Shown piece after piece: positions 54,064-62,661 of a stretch of DNA of 64,000 bases. The translations under genes and the position numbers were made by a program. The notes beneath the pieces were generated by a model. It was not told where the DNA came from, made no database searches, and saw only the letters and a program-made list of their open reading frames with translations. Within the stretch, counting starts at the first letter, position 1, and each line of letters opens with the position of its first letter. Origin of the DNA: Apilactobacillus apisilvae. GTDB lineage: Bacteria > Bacillota > Bacilli > Lactobacillales > Lactobacillaceae. Location of the stretch: contig NZ_CP093362.1 in NCBI RefSeq assembly GCF_023380225.1, forward strand, positions 1,054,001 through 1,118,000, in the 5' to 3' direction.

Positions 54064-55374
54064 ATGGCTGATTCAAAACTAACTAAACAAGATTTTGATG
54101 CAATGCGAGAACAATATGCTAAATATCCTCGCGCAAAAGTAATCCAAAGATCAATCATGCAAAATGGAATTAATAATACTGCGAAAGATAATACTGTTAA
54201 AGGAAAGTTAAATCGGACATTCTCAGTTGAAGTGAATACTGGTAAAGTTTCTGATCAAAAACATTCCGGACGTTGCTGGTTATTTGCTTTATTAAATAAT
54301 TTAAAACATGATTTCGCTAAAAGATATGATGTAAAAGATTTTGAATTATCACAAAGTTATTTATTCTTTTGGGATAAAGTTGAACGTGCTAATATCTTTT
54401 TTGATAACATGATTGCGACTGCAAGTAAGCCTGTTGATGACCGTGAAGTTCGCACTTATTTGGATGGACCAGGTAGTGACGGTGGTGAATGGGCCATGGC
54501 AGTTGCTTTGGTTCAAAAGTATGGTGTGATGCCTACTTCTGCTTTTCCAGAAAGCAAAGTTACTAATGATACTTCTAACTTGAATGATGTACTTAATTTA
54601 ACAATGCGTCGTGACGGGAAAATTTTACGTGACATGGTTAATTCAGGTGCTTCTGATGAAGATATCGCTAATAAACGTGATGAAATGTTGAAAGAAATCT
54701 TTAGAATTGCTGGTTATGCATGTGGTGTTCCACATGAAACATTTGACTTTGAATACCGTGATGACAATAAAAAATACCATATTGATAAAGGGATTACACC
54801 TAAAGAATTTTTTGATAAATACTTTGAAGTTAACTTAGATGATTATGTAGTTATTGAAAACGCACCTAACAAGGAATTTAATAAAAATTATATTAATCCA
54901 GCTTCTGACAACGTAGTTGGTGGTAAACATGTTGGATTTTTAAACATGCCAATGGATGTTTTGAAAGAAACTGCAATTTCCCAATTAAAAGATGGCGAAA
55001 CAATTTGGTTTGCTAATGATGTAACTGCTCAATCAGATCGTAAAGCTGGTATTTTAGATGCTAACTTATATCACTATGATCAACTATTTGATATTGATAT
55101 GGATATGACAAAGGGGCAAAAATATGCTCATCTAGATAGTCTTTCAAATCATGCTATGACCTTAACGGGTGTAGATTTAGTCGATGGAAAACCCACTCAA
55201 TGGAAAGTTGAAAATTCATGGGGTGAAAAAGTTGGTGAAAAAGGTTACTTTGTGATGGCAGATAATTGGATGGATGCTTACGTCGACGAAGTAATTGTTA
55301 ATAAGAAGTACTTAACTGATGAACAACGTCAATTACTAGACCAAGAACCAGTTGTACTAAAACCTTGGGAATAA
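54064..55374 (+). CDS. pepC: Aminopeptidase C (bleomycin hydrolase family), copy 1
   Basis: 436 aa from the ATG at 54064 (TTGGAGGTC ahead). C1B papain-like catalytic residues: Cys in KHSGRCWLFALLNN, His in LSNHAMTLTGV, Asn in VENSWGEKVGEKGY. It is a cytoplasmic hexameric aminopeptidase of broad range. It lies directly before a tandem paralog and carries a parS-like sequence in its coding region. Confidence 0.95.
   Translation: MADSKLTKQDFDAMREQYAKYPRAKVIQRSIMQNGINNTAKDNTVKGKLNRTFSVEVNTGKVSDQKHSGRCWLFALLNNLKHDFAKRYDVKDFELSQSYLFFWDKVERANIFFDNMIATASKPVDDREVRTYLDGPGSDGGEWAMAVALVQKYGVMPTSAFPESKVTNDTSNLNDVLNLTMRRDGKILRDMVNSGASDEDIANKRDEMLKEIFRIAGYACGVPHETFDFEYRDDNKKYHIDKGITPKEFFDKYFEVNLDDYVVIENAPNKEFNKNYINPASDNVVGGKHVGFLNMPMDVLKETAISQLKDGETIWFANDVTAQSDRKAGILDANLYHYDQLFDIDMDMTKGQKYAHLDSLSNHAMTLTGVDLVDGKPTQWKVENSWGEKVGEKGYFVMADNWMDAYVDEVIVNKKYLTDEQRQLLDQEPVVLKPWE
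54726..54741. promoter_or_regulatory. parS-like site 4 (inside pepC copy 1)
   Basis: TGTTCCACATGAAACA, one base from the Bacillus consensus TGTTCCACGTGAAACA. It lies at the same codons as site 5 in the paralog. Confidence 0.55.
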
Positions 55375-55393
55375 TGATAGGAGCGTGTAATTA

Positions 55394-56716
55394 ATGAATG
55401 ATTCAAAATTAAGTATGGATTATTTAAACAGTTTAAGAAAAGATTATCAAAGTAATCCAGAAAACGAAATGTTAGAACGAGCTGTTACACAAAATGGGAT
55501 CAATAATGTTGCTCGCGATGCCGACAGCAAAATTAGAATGAATCCCGTTTTTTCAGTTGAAGTTGAAACGGGTAAGGTTTCTAATCAAAAACAATCTGGT
55601 CGTTGCTGGATGTTTGCTTTATTAAATACTTTAAAACATGAATTTGGTAAAAAGTATGGTGTTAAAGATTTTGAAATGTCCCAAAATTATTTATTTTTCT
55701 GGGATAAAATTGAACGTGCCAATATCTTTTATGACAACATTATTGCTACGGCAGGGAAACCAGTAGATGACCGAACGGTTGAATTTTATTTAGCCGGTCC
55801 TGGTACTGATGGTGGTCAATGGGCCATGGCAGTATCACTAGTTCAAAAATATGGTGTGATGCCTAAGAGCGAATTTCCAGAATCTGCAGTTTCAGAAAAT
55901 ACAAATGATTTAAATACTGTTTTAAATTACAAGTTACGCCAAGATGCAATGAAACTAAGAAATATGATTAATGACGGCGTTAGTGATGAAGATATTAAAG
56001 AAGCACGTAACCAAATGTTATCTGAAGTTTATCGAATTACTGCTTATTCATTAGGTGTTCCACGTGAAACATTTGATTTTGAATACCGTGATGATAAGAA
56101 AAAATACCATATTGATCGTGATTTAACACCCAAAGCATTCTTTGATAAATACTTCTCAGATGTTGATCTAGATGATTATGTTGTTTTAAGTAATTCACCT
56201 GATAAAGATTATGAAAAAGTATATAGTATGAGTGCTCAAGATAACGTGGTTGGCGGTCGTAATATTGAATTCTTAAACTTACCAATGGATGACTTGAAAC
56301 AAGCATCAATTTCGCAATTGAAAGATGGCCAAGCTGTTTGGATTTCAAATGATATTGCTCAACAATCCGAACGTAAAGCGGGTTATTTAGATTCTAATTT
56401 ATATCGTTATGCTGATTTATTTAACATTGACTTATCAATGAATAAGAAAGATCGTTTTGAATATCATGATGCCGAAGTTTCACATGCAACTGCTCTAACT
56501 GGTGTGGATTTAGTTGATGATAAGCCACGTCGTTGGAAGATGGAAAACTCATGGGGGGCCAAAAACGGTTTTGATGGTTATTACACCATGGACGATAGCT
56601 GGATGAATGACTATGTATATGAAATTGTTGTAAACAAGAAATATCTATCAGAAAAACAAAAAGCAATGTTGAACCAAGCTCCAATTGAATTGAAACCTTG
56701 GGATTCATTAGAATAA
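55394..56716 (+). CDS. pepC: Aminopeptidase C, copy 2
   Basis: 440 aa, tandem paralog 19 bases downstream. Catalytic Cys in KQSGRCWMFALLN, His in EVSHATALTGV, Asn in MENSWGAKNGFDGYY. Probably co-transcribed with copy 1. The two copies differ in charged surface residues and so may differ in specificity. It ends at a terminator at 56727. Confidence 0.95.
   Translation: MNDSKLSMDYLNSLRKDYQSNPENEMLERAVTQNGINNVARDADSKIRMNPVFSVEVETGKVSNQKQSGRCWMFALLNTLKHEFGKKYGVKDFEMSQNYLFFWDKIERANIFYDNIIATAGKPVDDRTVEFYLAGPGTDGGQWAMAVSLVQKYGVMPKSEFPESAVSENTNDLNTVLNYKLRQDAMKLRNMINDGVSDEDIKEARNQMLSEVYRITAYSLGVPRETFDFEYRDDKKKYHIDRDLTPKAFFDKYFSDVDLDDYVVLSNSPDKDYEKVYSMSAQDNVVGGRNIEFLNLPMDDLKQASISQLKDGQAVWISNDIAQQSERKAGYLDSNLYRYADLFNIDLSMNKKDRFEYHDAEVSHATALTGVDLVDDKPRRWKMENSWGAKNGFDGYYTMDDSWMNDYVYEIVVNKKYLSEKQKAMLNQAPIELKPWDSLE
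56056..56071. promoter_or_regulatory. parS site 5, consensus match (inside pepC copy 2)
   Basis: TGTTCCACGTGAAACA, an exact match to the Bacillus subtilis parS form. Confidence 0.75.
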
Positions 56717-56726
56717 ATTTGTATAA

Positions 56727-56758
56727 AAAATAAGTTGCCATTTGGCAGCTTATTTTTT
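56727..56758 (+). terminator. Terminator after pepC copy 2
   Basis: AAATAAGTTGCCA pairs (one mismatch) with TGGCAGCTTATTT, followed by T. Confidence 0.8.
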
Positions 56759-56759
56759 G

Positions 56760-57359
56760 TTATTTTTTATCTTTTTTTGAATGATGTTTTTTAGCATGAC
56801 TATTTTTGTGAGAATGTTTTTTATTATTGGTAGTCTTATGATTTGAAGTTTTATTATTGTTGTTTTTCACTGGTGCGGCAACTCCATCGTAATTAGCGGC
56901 CCAGTTTTTAATGTCATTACTTAAACTAGAAGCTAAATCAGAAAAATTATTGGGTGTTGCAGCATGGTAATATGATGATAGTTCCATTTTTGTCTTAGTA
57001 TCAAAACGATTATAGAAGTGATGATATAAATCTTTGACGGCGTTAAGTCCACTTAAACTAGCGTTTCCGTATGCACTATTTAGTAATGCTGGAAAACTAT
57101 TATAATAATTAGTGTATGCAAGCATTCCAGAATTTTTCATTGCTTCTACATTGCTATTATCAAAATTATAAGTACTTCCAAGATGAGATGCGGCTTTTGT
57201 TGCAGCATTCATATCAGAGTTAAACTGTTTATTACTTAGTTTCATTGAATATGCATGTGCATTCATTGCTCCATTTTCATTTAGTGAACTAACTAATGAA
57301 AAGCTAGTGCCAATCATTGCAGCACAAGCAGTCATTGTGATGGCTTTTTTAAAATTCAT
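56760..57359 (-). CDS. Secreted protein with Lys/His/Asn tail
   Basis: 199 aa with a signal peptide (ITMTACAAMIGTSFSLVSSL, cleavage near AHAYS). A helical domain (residues ~40-160) is followed by a 35-residue tail of Lys, His, Asn and Ser (HSHKNSHAKKHHSKKDKK at the end). The tail should be strongly cationic at mild acid pH and could bind wall teichoic acids. No family recognised. SD GGAGG. Confidence 0.7.
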   Translation of the reverse strand: MNFKKAITMTACAAMIGTSFSLVSSLNENGAMNAHAYSMKLSNKQFNSDMNAATKAASHLGSTYNFDNSNVEAMKNSGMLAYTNYYNSFPALLNSAYGNASLSGLNAVKDLYHHFYNRFDTKTKMELSSYYHAATPNNFSDLASSLSNDIKNWAANYDGVAAPVKNNNNKTSNHKTTNNKKHSHKNSHAKKHHSKKDKK

Positions 57360-57450
57360 ATAATTATCCTCCGAAATATGTATTACAATTAAATTATATC
57401 ACCAAAAGTCATAACTTAAAGATATAAATTAAAATTAAATTAAAAAATAC

Positions 57451-57479
57451 TTGCATTTCTCAGAATATCATTATATGAT
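57451..57479 (+). promoter_or_regulatory. Promoter of the tandem T-box / ABC transporter operon
   Basis: TTGCAT, 17 bases, TATGAT, starting transcription just before the first T-box. Confidence 0.55.
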
Positions 57480-57499
57480 ATTCAACAATTAAACAAGAC

Positions 57500-57740
57500 G
57501 TTGAACAGGAATTTTAATTAATCGATATTCTACAGAAAGCTTAGGGTAGTGAGACTAAGTAATATCATTATTAAATCGTACCTGAGAGTCATTTTTCGAA
57601 ATGAGTAGAAAAAATCGTTAGCCTGCGTTAACAGCTGAAGTTTTATAACTTCTTGAGCTAGTATTTGTGAAAATACTAGAAATTGAGGTGGCACCACGAT
57701 TTATTCGTCCTCTTGGATTTATTCCAAGAGGACTTTTTTA
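57500..57740 (+). promoter_or_regulatory. T-box riboswitch 1 (likely tRNA-Arg, CGU)
   Basis: Stem I apical hairpin CTTAG...CTAAG; candidate specifier CGU at 57577 followed by the usual A; stem III CTAGTATTT/AAATACTAG; T-box GAGGTGGCACCACG (57685-57698); terminator GTCCTCTTGGA/TCCAAGAGGAC plus T run. The UGGC bulge fits a tRNA ending GCCA. Confidence 0.85.
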
Positions 57741-57784
57741 TCCAATTAAATATATAAAAGCATCGACAGAAATTTTATTTATCC

Positions 57785-58001
57785 AATTATTTACAGAAAA
57801 TTTAGCAGTGATGAGAGCTAAAGATAATGATAATTAAATCGTATCTGTAAGCTGAATTTTGAACTAAGTAAAAATTACGTTAGCTGCGTTAACGCTTGAA
57901 GTTTTTATAACTTCTTAAGTTAGTATTTGTGAAAATACTAAAAATTGAGGTGGCACCGCGTTTAGACGTCCTCTTGGATTATATCCAAGTGGGCGTTTTT
58001 T
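57785..58001 (+). promoter_or_regulatory. T-box riboswitch 2 (likely tRNA-Arg, CGU)
   Basis: Stem I base TTACAGA (57791) pairs with TCTGTAA (57844); inner TTTAGC/GCTAAA; specifier CGU at 57840 followed by A; T-box GAGGTGGCACCGCG (57947-57960); terminator 57967-58001. A tandem copy of T-box 1, so read-through needs two successive tRNA checks. Confidence 0.85.
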
Positions 58002-58019
58002 ATTTTATTAAGAAAGGAT

Positions 58020-58035
58020 TGTTTCACATGAAACA
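58020..58035. promoter_or_regulatory. parS-like site 6, overlapping a start codon
   Basis: TGTTTCACATGAAACA, the reverse complement of sites 1-3. It covers the ATG at 58028 and part of the SD-to-ATG spacer. Confidence 0.65.
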
Positions 58036-59506
58036 TTTTAAATTTATTGCAATTATATTTATTTTTTTTGTTGGAATATTAGGTATTTTAGGTACTGAAA
58101 ATGTGCATGCTGCTAGCACTAATGATAACTATTTAGCAAATATTAAGAAGAAGGGTGCATTGGTCATGGGGACTTCTCCAGATTATCCGCCATATGAATT
58201 TTTGGCTAACCAAAATGGTCAAAATAAAATAGAAGGTGCTGATATCCAATTGGGACAGCAAATTGCTAAAAACATGGGCGTGAAATTACAAGTTAAATCT
58301 ATGGGATTTGATTCGTTATTGGTCGGTTTACAAACTAATAAAGTAGATATGGTAATTGCTGGACTAAATAAAACTCCACAAAGAGCCAAAAGTGTTAGCT
58401 TTTCCAATAGCTACTATAGATCAGGAACCGGACTAATTATTAATAAAAATGATAAAAATAAAATTAAAAGTTATCATGATTTAAAAAATAAATCAGTAGG
58501 TGCACAAGTTGGTTCGGTTCAATATGATTCGATGAAAAAACTACCTGATGTTACAACTAAGGGAATGGAAAATGCTAATGATTTAATCATGGCTTTAAAG
58601 ACAAATAAAATTGCAGCTGTTGCGATGGATCAATCAGTTGCCCAAGCCTATGCTAATCACAATAGTGGAATTATGACTATTTCATCCGGATTACATTCAG
58701 GTGATTCTGATAATAACATTGCTTTTGCTAAAGGTGCGGATTCATTAGTTAATTCGGCCAATAAAACTATTAGTAACTTACAAAAAAATAATCAATATAC
58801 TAAAAATTTTATACCGGCAGCAATTAATAAAATGCCTGATAATAAAAATCAATCAACGGCTAACTCGATGTGGCAATACAAAGATTTCTTTATTGAAGGA
58901 ATTAAAAATACAATTTTAATCTCAGTAATTGCAGTTATCTTTGGTATTATTCTAGGTGTTATTTTTGCACTAATGAGATTAAGCAATAATTGGTTACTAC
59001 ATGCAATTGCTGTTTGTTATATTGAATTTATCAGAGGGACTCCTCAGCTAGTTCAAATCATGTTCGTTTACTTTGGTTTAGGCGCAATTGTGAATGTCCC
59101 AGCTTTGACTGCTGGAATTATTGCAATTTCAATTAACTCTGGAGCCTATGTCGCAGAAATTATTAGAGGTGGAATTACCTCAATTTCAACTGGTCAAAAT
59201 GAAGCAGCGTTATCCTTAGGATTATCTAGTAAACAGTCAATGAGATACATCGTCTTACCACAAGCTTTTAAAAATATTTGGCCAGCACTTGGTAACGAGT
59301 TAGTGACTTTGATTAAAGATAGTTCATTAGCATCAGTAATTGGCGTTGGTGAATTGATGTATCAAATGAGAGCCGTTCAAGCAGATAGTTATAAAGGAGT
59401 CGCTCCCATCGCAATTATTATGGTAATCTACTTTGTTATTACATTTACCATTTCTAGAATTATGAAATACTTTGAAGGGAAGTTTAGCCATGGAACCAAT
59501 GATTAA
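58028..59506 (+). CDS. Polar amino-acid ABC transporter, fused binding protein and permease
   Basis: 492 aa from the ATG at 58028 (AAGAAAGG ahead). Signal peptide to ~28, solute-binding domain (~35-270: [35 protein letters not shown]), then a permease with about four to five helices (~290-485) carrying the HisM-type EAA loop ([22 protein letters not shown]). Fused GlnPH-like architecture is common in lactic acid bacteria. The T-boxes point to arginine, though Gln/Glu cannot be excluded. Operon with 59490. Confidence 0.92.
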   Translation: MKHFKFIAIIFIFFVGILGILGTENVHAASTNDNYLANIKKKGALVMGTSPDYPPYEFLANQNGQNKIEGADIQLGQQIAKNMGVKLQVKSMGFDSLLVGLQTNKVDMVIAGLNKTPQRAKSVSFSNSYYRSGTGLIINKNDKNKIKSYHDLKNKSVGAQVGSVQYDSMKKLPDVTTKGMENANDLIMALKTNKIAAVAMDQSVAQAYANHNSGIMTISSGLHSGDSDNNIAFAKGADSLVNSANKTISNLQKNNQYTKNFIPAAINKMPDNKNQSTANSMWQYKDFFIEGIKNTILISVIAVIFGIILGVIFALMRLSNNWLLHAIAVCYIEFIRGTPQLVQIMFVYFGLGAIVNVPALTAGIIAISINSGAYVAEIIRGGITSISTGQNEAALSLGLSSKQSMRYIVLPQAFKNIWPALGNELVTLIKDSSLASVIGVGELMYQMRAVQADSYKGVAPIAIIMVIYFVITFTISRIMKYFEGKFSHGTND

Positions 59507-60224
59507 AATTGAAAATTTAACCAAAAAATTTAAAGATAATGTCATTTTTAGTAATTTAGATGCTGAAGTTCATAAGGGTGATGTAATTTCATTGTTAGGG
59601 CCTTCTGGTGCTGGTAAGAGTACTTTCCTGCGTTGTATTAATATGTTGGGGGAACCAACTTCTGGAAAAATTATTTTGAATGGGGAGGACTTAGTAACGA
59701 GCTCACCTAAAGAATTAACTAAGTTAAGAACTAAAATTGGAATGGTATTTCAAGGATTCAACTTATTCGAAAATAAAACGATTTTGGATAATATTACTTT
59801 AGCACCAATTAAAGTTAAAGGAATGACCAAAGAAGCGGCTGAAAATAAAGCGCATGACCTACTTAAAACAGTCGGTTTAGATAATAAAGCGGCTGCTTAT
59901 CCAGCTAGTTTATCTGGTGGCCAATCTCAACGGGTGGCAATTGTTAGGGCATTGGCTATGGATCCTGAAGTAATTCTTTTCGATGAACCGACTTCAGCAT
60001 TAGATCCTGAAAAAGTTGGAGAAGTTCTGAATGTAATGAAAGAACTTGCGCAACAAGACATGACAATGATTATTGTTACCCACGAAATGGAATTTGCGAA
60101 AAATGTATCAAATCAAATTTGGTTTATGGATGACGGTAAAATTCAAGAACAACAAACACCTGAAGGATTTTTTGAACATCCAAAAACTGATAATGCAAAA
60201 AGATTTTTAAGTAAAATGATATAA
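59490..60224 (+). CDS. Polar amino-acid ABC transporter ATP-binding protein
   Basis: 244 aa from the ATG at 59490, overlapping the permease gene by 17 bases. Walker [12 protein letters not shown]-loop MVFQGFNLF, signature [15 protein letters not shown], Walker [14 protein letters not shown]-loop IIVTHEM. GlnQ/HisP class. It powers the fused transporter and ends at a terminator. Confidence 0.94.
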   Translation: MEPMIKIENLTKKFKDNVIFSNLDAEVHKGDVISLLGPSGAGKSTFLRCINMLGEPTSGKIILNGEDLVTSSPKELTKLRTKIGMVFQGFNLFENKTILDNITLAPIKVKGMTKEAAENKAHDLLKTVGLDNKAAAYPASLSGGQSQRVAIVRALAMDPEVILFDEPTSALDPEKVGEVLNVMKELAQQDMTMIIVTHEMEFAKNVSNQIWFMDDGKIQEQQTPEGFFEHPKTDNAKRFLSKMI

Positions 60225-60226
60225 AT

Positions 60227-60260
60227 AAAAAAGACTGGATTATTAGAATCTAGTCTTTTT
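60227..60260. terminator. Terminator after the ABC operon
   Basis: AAAAAAGACTgGAT pairs with AATCtAGTCTTTTTT, convergent with the gene at 60260. Confidence 0.82.
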
Positions 60261-60949
60261 TAGTCATCTTGTCCTCTTTTGGCATAATAATTTTTAAGTT
60301 TCTTACTAATAAATGATAGAACATTTAAAAAAATAACTGCCAATAAAAAGGTCATCGTAACTGATATCAAAATAATGACATCATTTTCACGATATTTATG
60401 AAAGCTTAATTGCGGAAAATATTTTCGATAGCTCATTGTTGCAATTCCAAAAATGATTGGAATAATAAATGTGGTTAGTGTTTTAGAATAACTTAATCGG
60501 TATAAAGTTTTATTAATAATATTATTTAATAAAAAGATTGCAATTGGTAAATTAGATGATATTAAAAAGAATAAAATAACTTTTCGATCTGTAAAATTTT
60601 CATATGTGGCAAAAGATGCTATCCCAAAAATAATTCCAAATAAAACAATTCCAGTGGATAAGATAAACCATAATCGAAGATAGTTATCAATATCTTCACG
60701 ACGCCTTTGTTTATATCCATAATCTTGGATTTTATGTTTGGTTTCTTCATAAAGCTCATGTGGTAAATAATCTTCAGCCACATATAAAGCCTGACTTTCA
60801 TTTAAATTACCATTTTTATACATTTTAAATAAGTAATCTTGAAAATTAATTAACTCTAATTGGCTTACGTTACCTGTGTTTAATCCTTTTAAATATTGGC
60901 GAACATAAGGCCTTACAAGTCTTTTTGCGGTAAATTCATCGTAATTAAT
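60260..60949 (-). CDS. Four-helix membrane protein, candidate AUU start
   Basis: 229 aa if started at ATT (60949; a second ATT at 60952), directly behind GGAAGGTGAT. The first in-frame ATG (60823) has no SD and would cut off 42 coding-like residues (YDEFTAKRLVRPYVRQYLKG, ending FQDYLFK). A stop codon lies upstream, with no ATG/GTG/TTG between. Helices at ~95-115, 122-140, 155-175 and 195-215 of the long form. Unknown function. Either a rare AUU start or a mutated start codon. Confidence 0.65.
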   Translation of the reverse strand: MNYDEFTAKRLVRPYVRQYLKGLNTGNVSQLELINFQDYLFKMYKNGNLNESQALYVAEDYLPHELYEETKHKIQDYGYKQRRREDIDNYLRLWFILSTGIVLFGIIFGIASFATYENFTDRKVILFFLISSNLPIAIFLLNNIINKTLYRLSYSKTLTTFIIPIIFGIATMSYRKYFPQLSFHKYRENDVIILISVTMTFLLAVIFLNVLSFISKKLKNYYAKRGQDD

Positions 60950-61089
60950 AATATCACCTTCCTTCTAAATAATTAATATATCAAAAATAATTCAATAAAG
61001 CAGTTATCGATTACTTTTTGATTTTTAAAATTGATGTACAATATAATTATAGACTTATAATTCTTTATTTAAGAGGAGAAATGTTTAAT

Positions 61090-61437
61090 ATGTATTTATG
61101 GATTCATTTAGTATTTGCAATTATTTTGGTTATATTAATCTCGTTATCTGTATTCAAACAAAATAACTTCAAAATTTACATGATGATTAGTCGAGTAACC
61201 TATCTTGTGTTTTTAATTACGGGGATAGTTTTATTTTTTAAAGCATATAGTCGTGACCCATTATTGGCTATTTTGAAAGTTTTGGCAGCATTATTGTTCA
61301 TTGGAATGCTAGAAATGACTTTTGCTGAAAAAACAAAGGGCCGTTTGACTAAATGGATGGTAATTAGCTTATTCATTGCATTAATTTTATTATTTATAAT
61401 TGGTCTAATTACAGCTGGTGGTCGTCCTTTTATTTAA
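61090..61437 (+). CDS. DUF1516 (YisL-like) membrane protein
   Basis: 115 aa from the ATG at 61090 (AGAGGAG ten bases ahead; ATG at 61081 is too close). Four helices (YLWIHLVFAIILVILISLS, MISRVTYLVFLITGIVLFF, LLAILKVLAALLFIGMLEM, MVISLFIALILLFIIGLI). Matches the YisL-type pattern, with a His in helix 1. Function unknown. Confidence 0.78.
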   Translation: MYLWIHLVFAIILVILISLSVFKQNNFKIYMMISRVTYLVFLITGIVLFFKAYSRDPLLAILKVLAALLFIGMLEMTFAEKTKGRLTKWMVISLFIALILLFIIGLITAGGRPFI

Positions 61438-61443
61438 CAAAAT

Positions 61444-61477
61444 AAAGAGCATCCAAATTAATGGATGCTCTTTTTTA
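61444..61477. terminator. Terminator between convergent genes
   Basis: AAAGAGCATCCA pairs with TGGATGCTCTTT, with a T run. Confidence 0.88.
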
Positions 61478-61478
61478 T

Positions 61479-61868
61479 TTATTCAAAATCTTGTAATGCT
61501 AATTCTGTATATGTTAAACGAGCAAAAGTATCATCAGTTGATACACCAGCACGTGTAAACATGTTAGCAAATAACACAAACTTAGGTGTTTCTTGGTATT
61601 CTCCACATAATTCAATTAATCTTCTTAATTGAGTTGTACGATTTTCTAAATCATCAATGTGATTTAGTTCAAGATCATTCTTAGCAGCATCATAAATAAT
61701 CTTATATGCCTCAGTATTAGTTAATAAATCAAGGCCTTTTACTTGTTTCATGAAGTCATCAAATTGTTCAGTAGATAATTGTTTTCTAACATCATCTAAA
61801 TCTACAATTTCATCACTATAATCTTGTGCCCATTCATTTAAAATAGGTCTTAATTTTATATCTGACAT
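61479..61868 (-). CDS. Soluble acidic protein, unknown
   Basis: 129 aa from the ATG at 61868 (AGGAGAGG about 11 bases ahead); a longer frame begins at 61901. All-helical, acidic, with a regular heptad-like pattern (LDDVRKQLSTEQFDDFMKQV). No recognised domain. Probably a conserved cytoplasmic lactobacillar protein. Confidence 0.65.
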   Translation of the reverse strand: MSDIKLRPILNEWAQDYSDEIVDLDDVRKQLSTEQFDDFMKQVKGLDLLTNTEAYKIIYDAAKNDLELNHIDDLENRTTQLRRLIELCGEYQETPKFVLFANMFTRAGVSTDDTFARLTYTELALQDFE

Positions 61869-62157
61869 CTTTTTAAAATCCTCTCCTAAATCAAATAGCA
61901 ATCATTTTATATATTATATAACATAAATATATTAATGTTATGCTTTTAGTTTTATTCTGAAATGTCATAAAAATTATTATCTATGAAAATAATTTAAATA
62001 GTATTATCTCACATATGTGTAATTAAATGCAAAATTAGTATTTTAATATCTAAACAAATTAAATTTGAAAAAAATTTTAGATACTCTAAATTACTAACAT
62101 TAAAGCTTTTTAAATGAATTACTTATCCAATCATTAATTTAATTTTCTGAAATATGT
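61869..62157. other. Intergenic, no gene seen
   Basis: A/T-rich gap between divergent transcripts. Apart from the upstream region of the 61479 gene I see no ORF, repeat or structured RNA. Confidence 0.5.
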
Positions 62158-62185
62158 TTGACAAAAATGATAAAAGGATTAGAAT
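62158..62185 (+). promoter_or_regulatory. Promoter of the T-box 3 / oppA transcript
   Basis: TTGACA, 16 bases, TAGAAT, immediately upstream of the T-box. Confidence 0.65.
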
Positions 62186-62194
62186 TCTAATTGT

Positions 62195-62497
62195 TGGCAA
62201 ATAAATATATATAAAAGCGTTGAAATAGAAAGAGTAATTTTTACATGAATTTCTAGAGAGATTCCGTTTGGTGCAAGGAATTAAGGAGTGTAAGGATGAA
62301 AATCATCTATTAGCTGCCAGGCAAATTAAGTAGTCTGGGCTGGGAATTCCCATTATTGAATCTGCAAATCAACAGGTTTGTTTGAGTGATATCGTTTTGC
62401 CATATTATAAATGAATTTAAAAACGGTATAACAAAAGGTGGTACCGCGCGCAAGCGCCCTTTATTTCGTGTATGCGAAATATGGGGCGCTTTTTTTA
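62195..62497 (+). promoter_or_regulatory. T-box riboswitch 3 (likely tRNA-Ile, AUC)
   Basis: Classic long form. Stem I base AATAGA (62224) pairs with TCTATT (62306); apical GAGAGATTCC and GGTGCAAGGAAT; specifier AUC at 62302 followed by A; T-box AAGGTGGTACCGCG (62435-62448); terminator AGCGCCCT/GGGGCGCT then T7 (62453-62497). UGGU fits a tRNA ending ACCA, as tRNA-Ile. Confidence 0.88.
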
Positions 62498-62523
62498 TAC
62501 ATAAATTTTAGGGAGATGATTTT

Positions 62524-62568
62524 ATGAAACACAATATTATGATTTTTAAAAATGCGAATCGTAAATAG
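62524..62568 (+). CDS. 14-aa leader peptide between T-box and oppA
   Basis: MKHNIMIFKNANRK with a strong SD (AGGGAGATG). It begins 27 bases after the T-box terminator and ends 94 bases before oppA. Probably a regulatory or cleaved leader ORF; may be fortuitous. Confidence 0.4.
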   Translation: MKHNIMIFKNANRK

Positions 62569-62585
62569 TTATGAAATTTATAAAA

Positions 62586-62643
62586 TTAGGCTTCCGGTGA
62601 AGATTGAACTAAGATAAAAAGCTTCTTCATCGGAAAAGTCCTA
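62586..62643 (+). promoter_or_regulatory. Large hairpin before oppA
   Basis: TTCCGGTGAAGA pairs with TCTTCATCGGAA, extended by outer TAGG/CCTA, with a ~20-base loop. No T run follows, so it is not a terminator; an mRNA-stability or second regulatory element is possible. Confidence 0.6.
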
Positions 62644-62661
62644 ATACTTGGGGGATTTAAA

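Noticed and set aside
57601..57603. ATG after GAA in T-box 1 taken as a Met specifier
   Set aside because: It lies outside the base-paired stem I; in T-box 2 and T-box 3 the triplet plus A directly before the stem I base is the consistent position, giving CGU and AUC.
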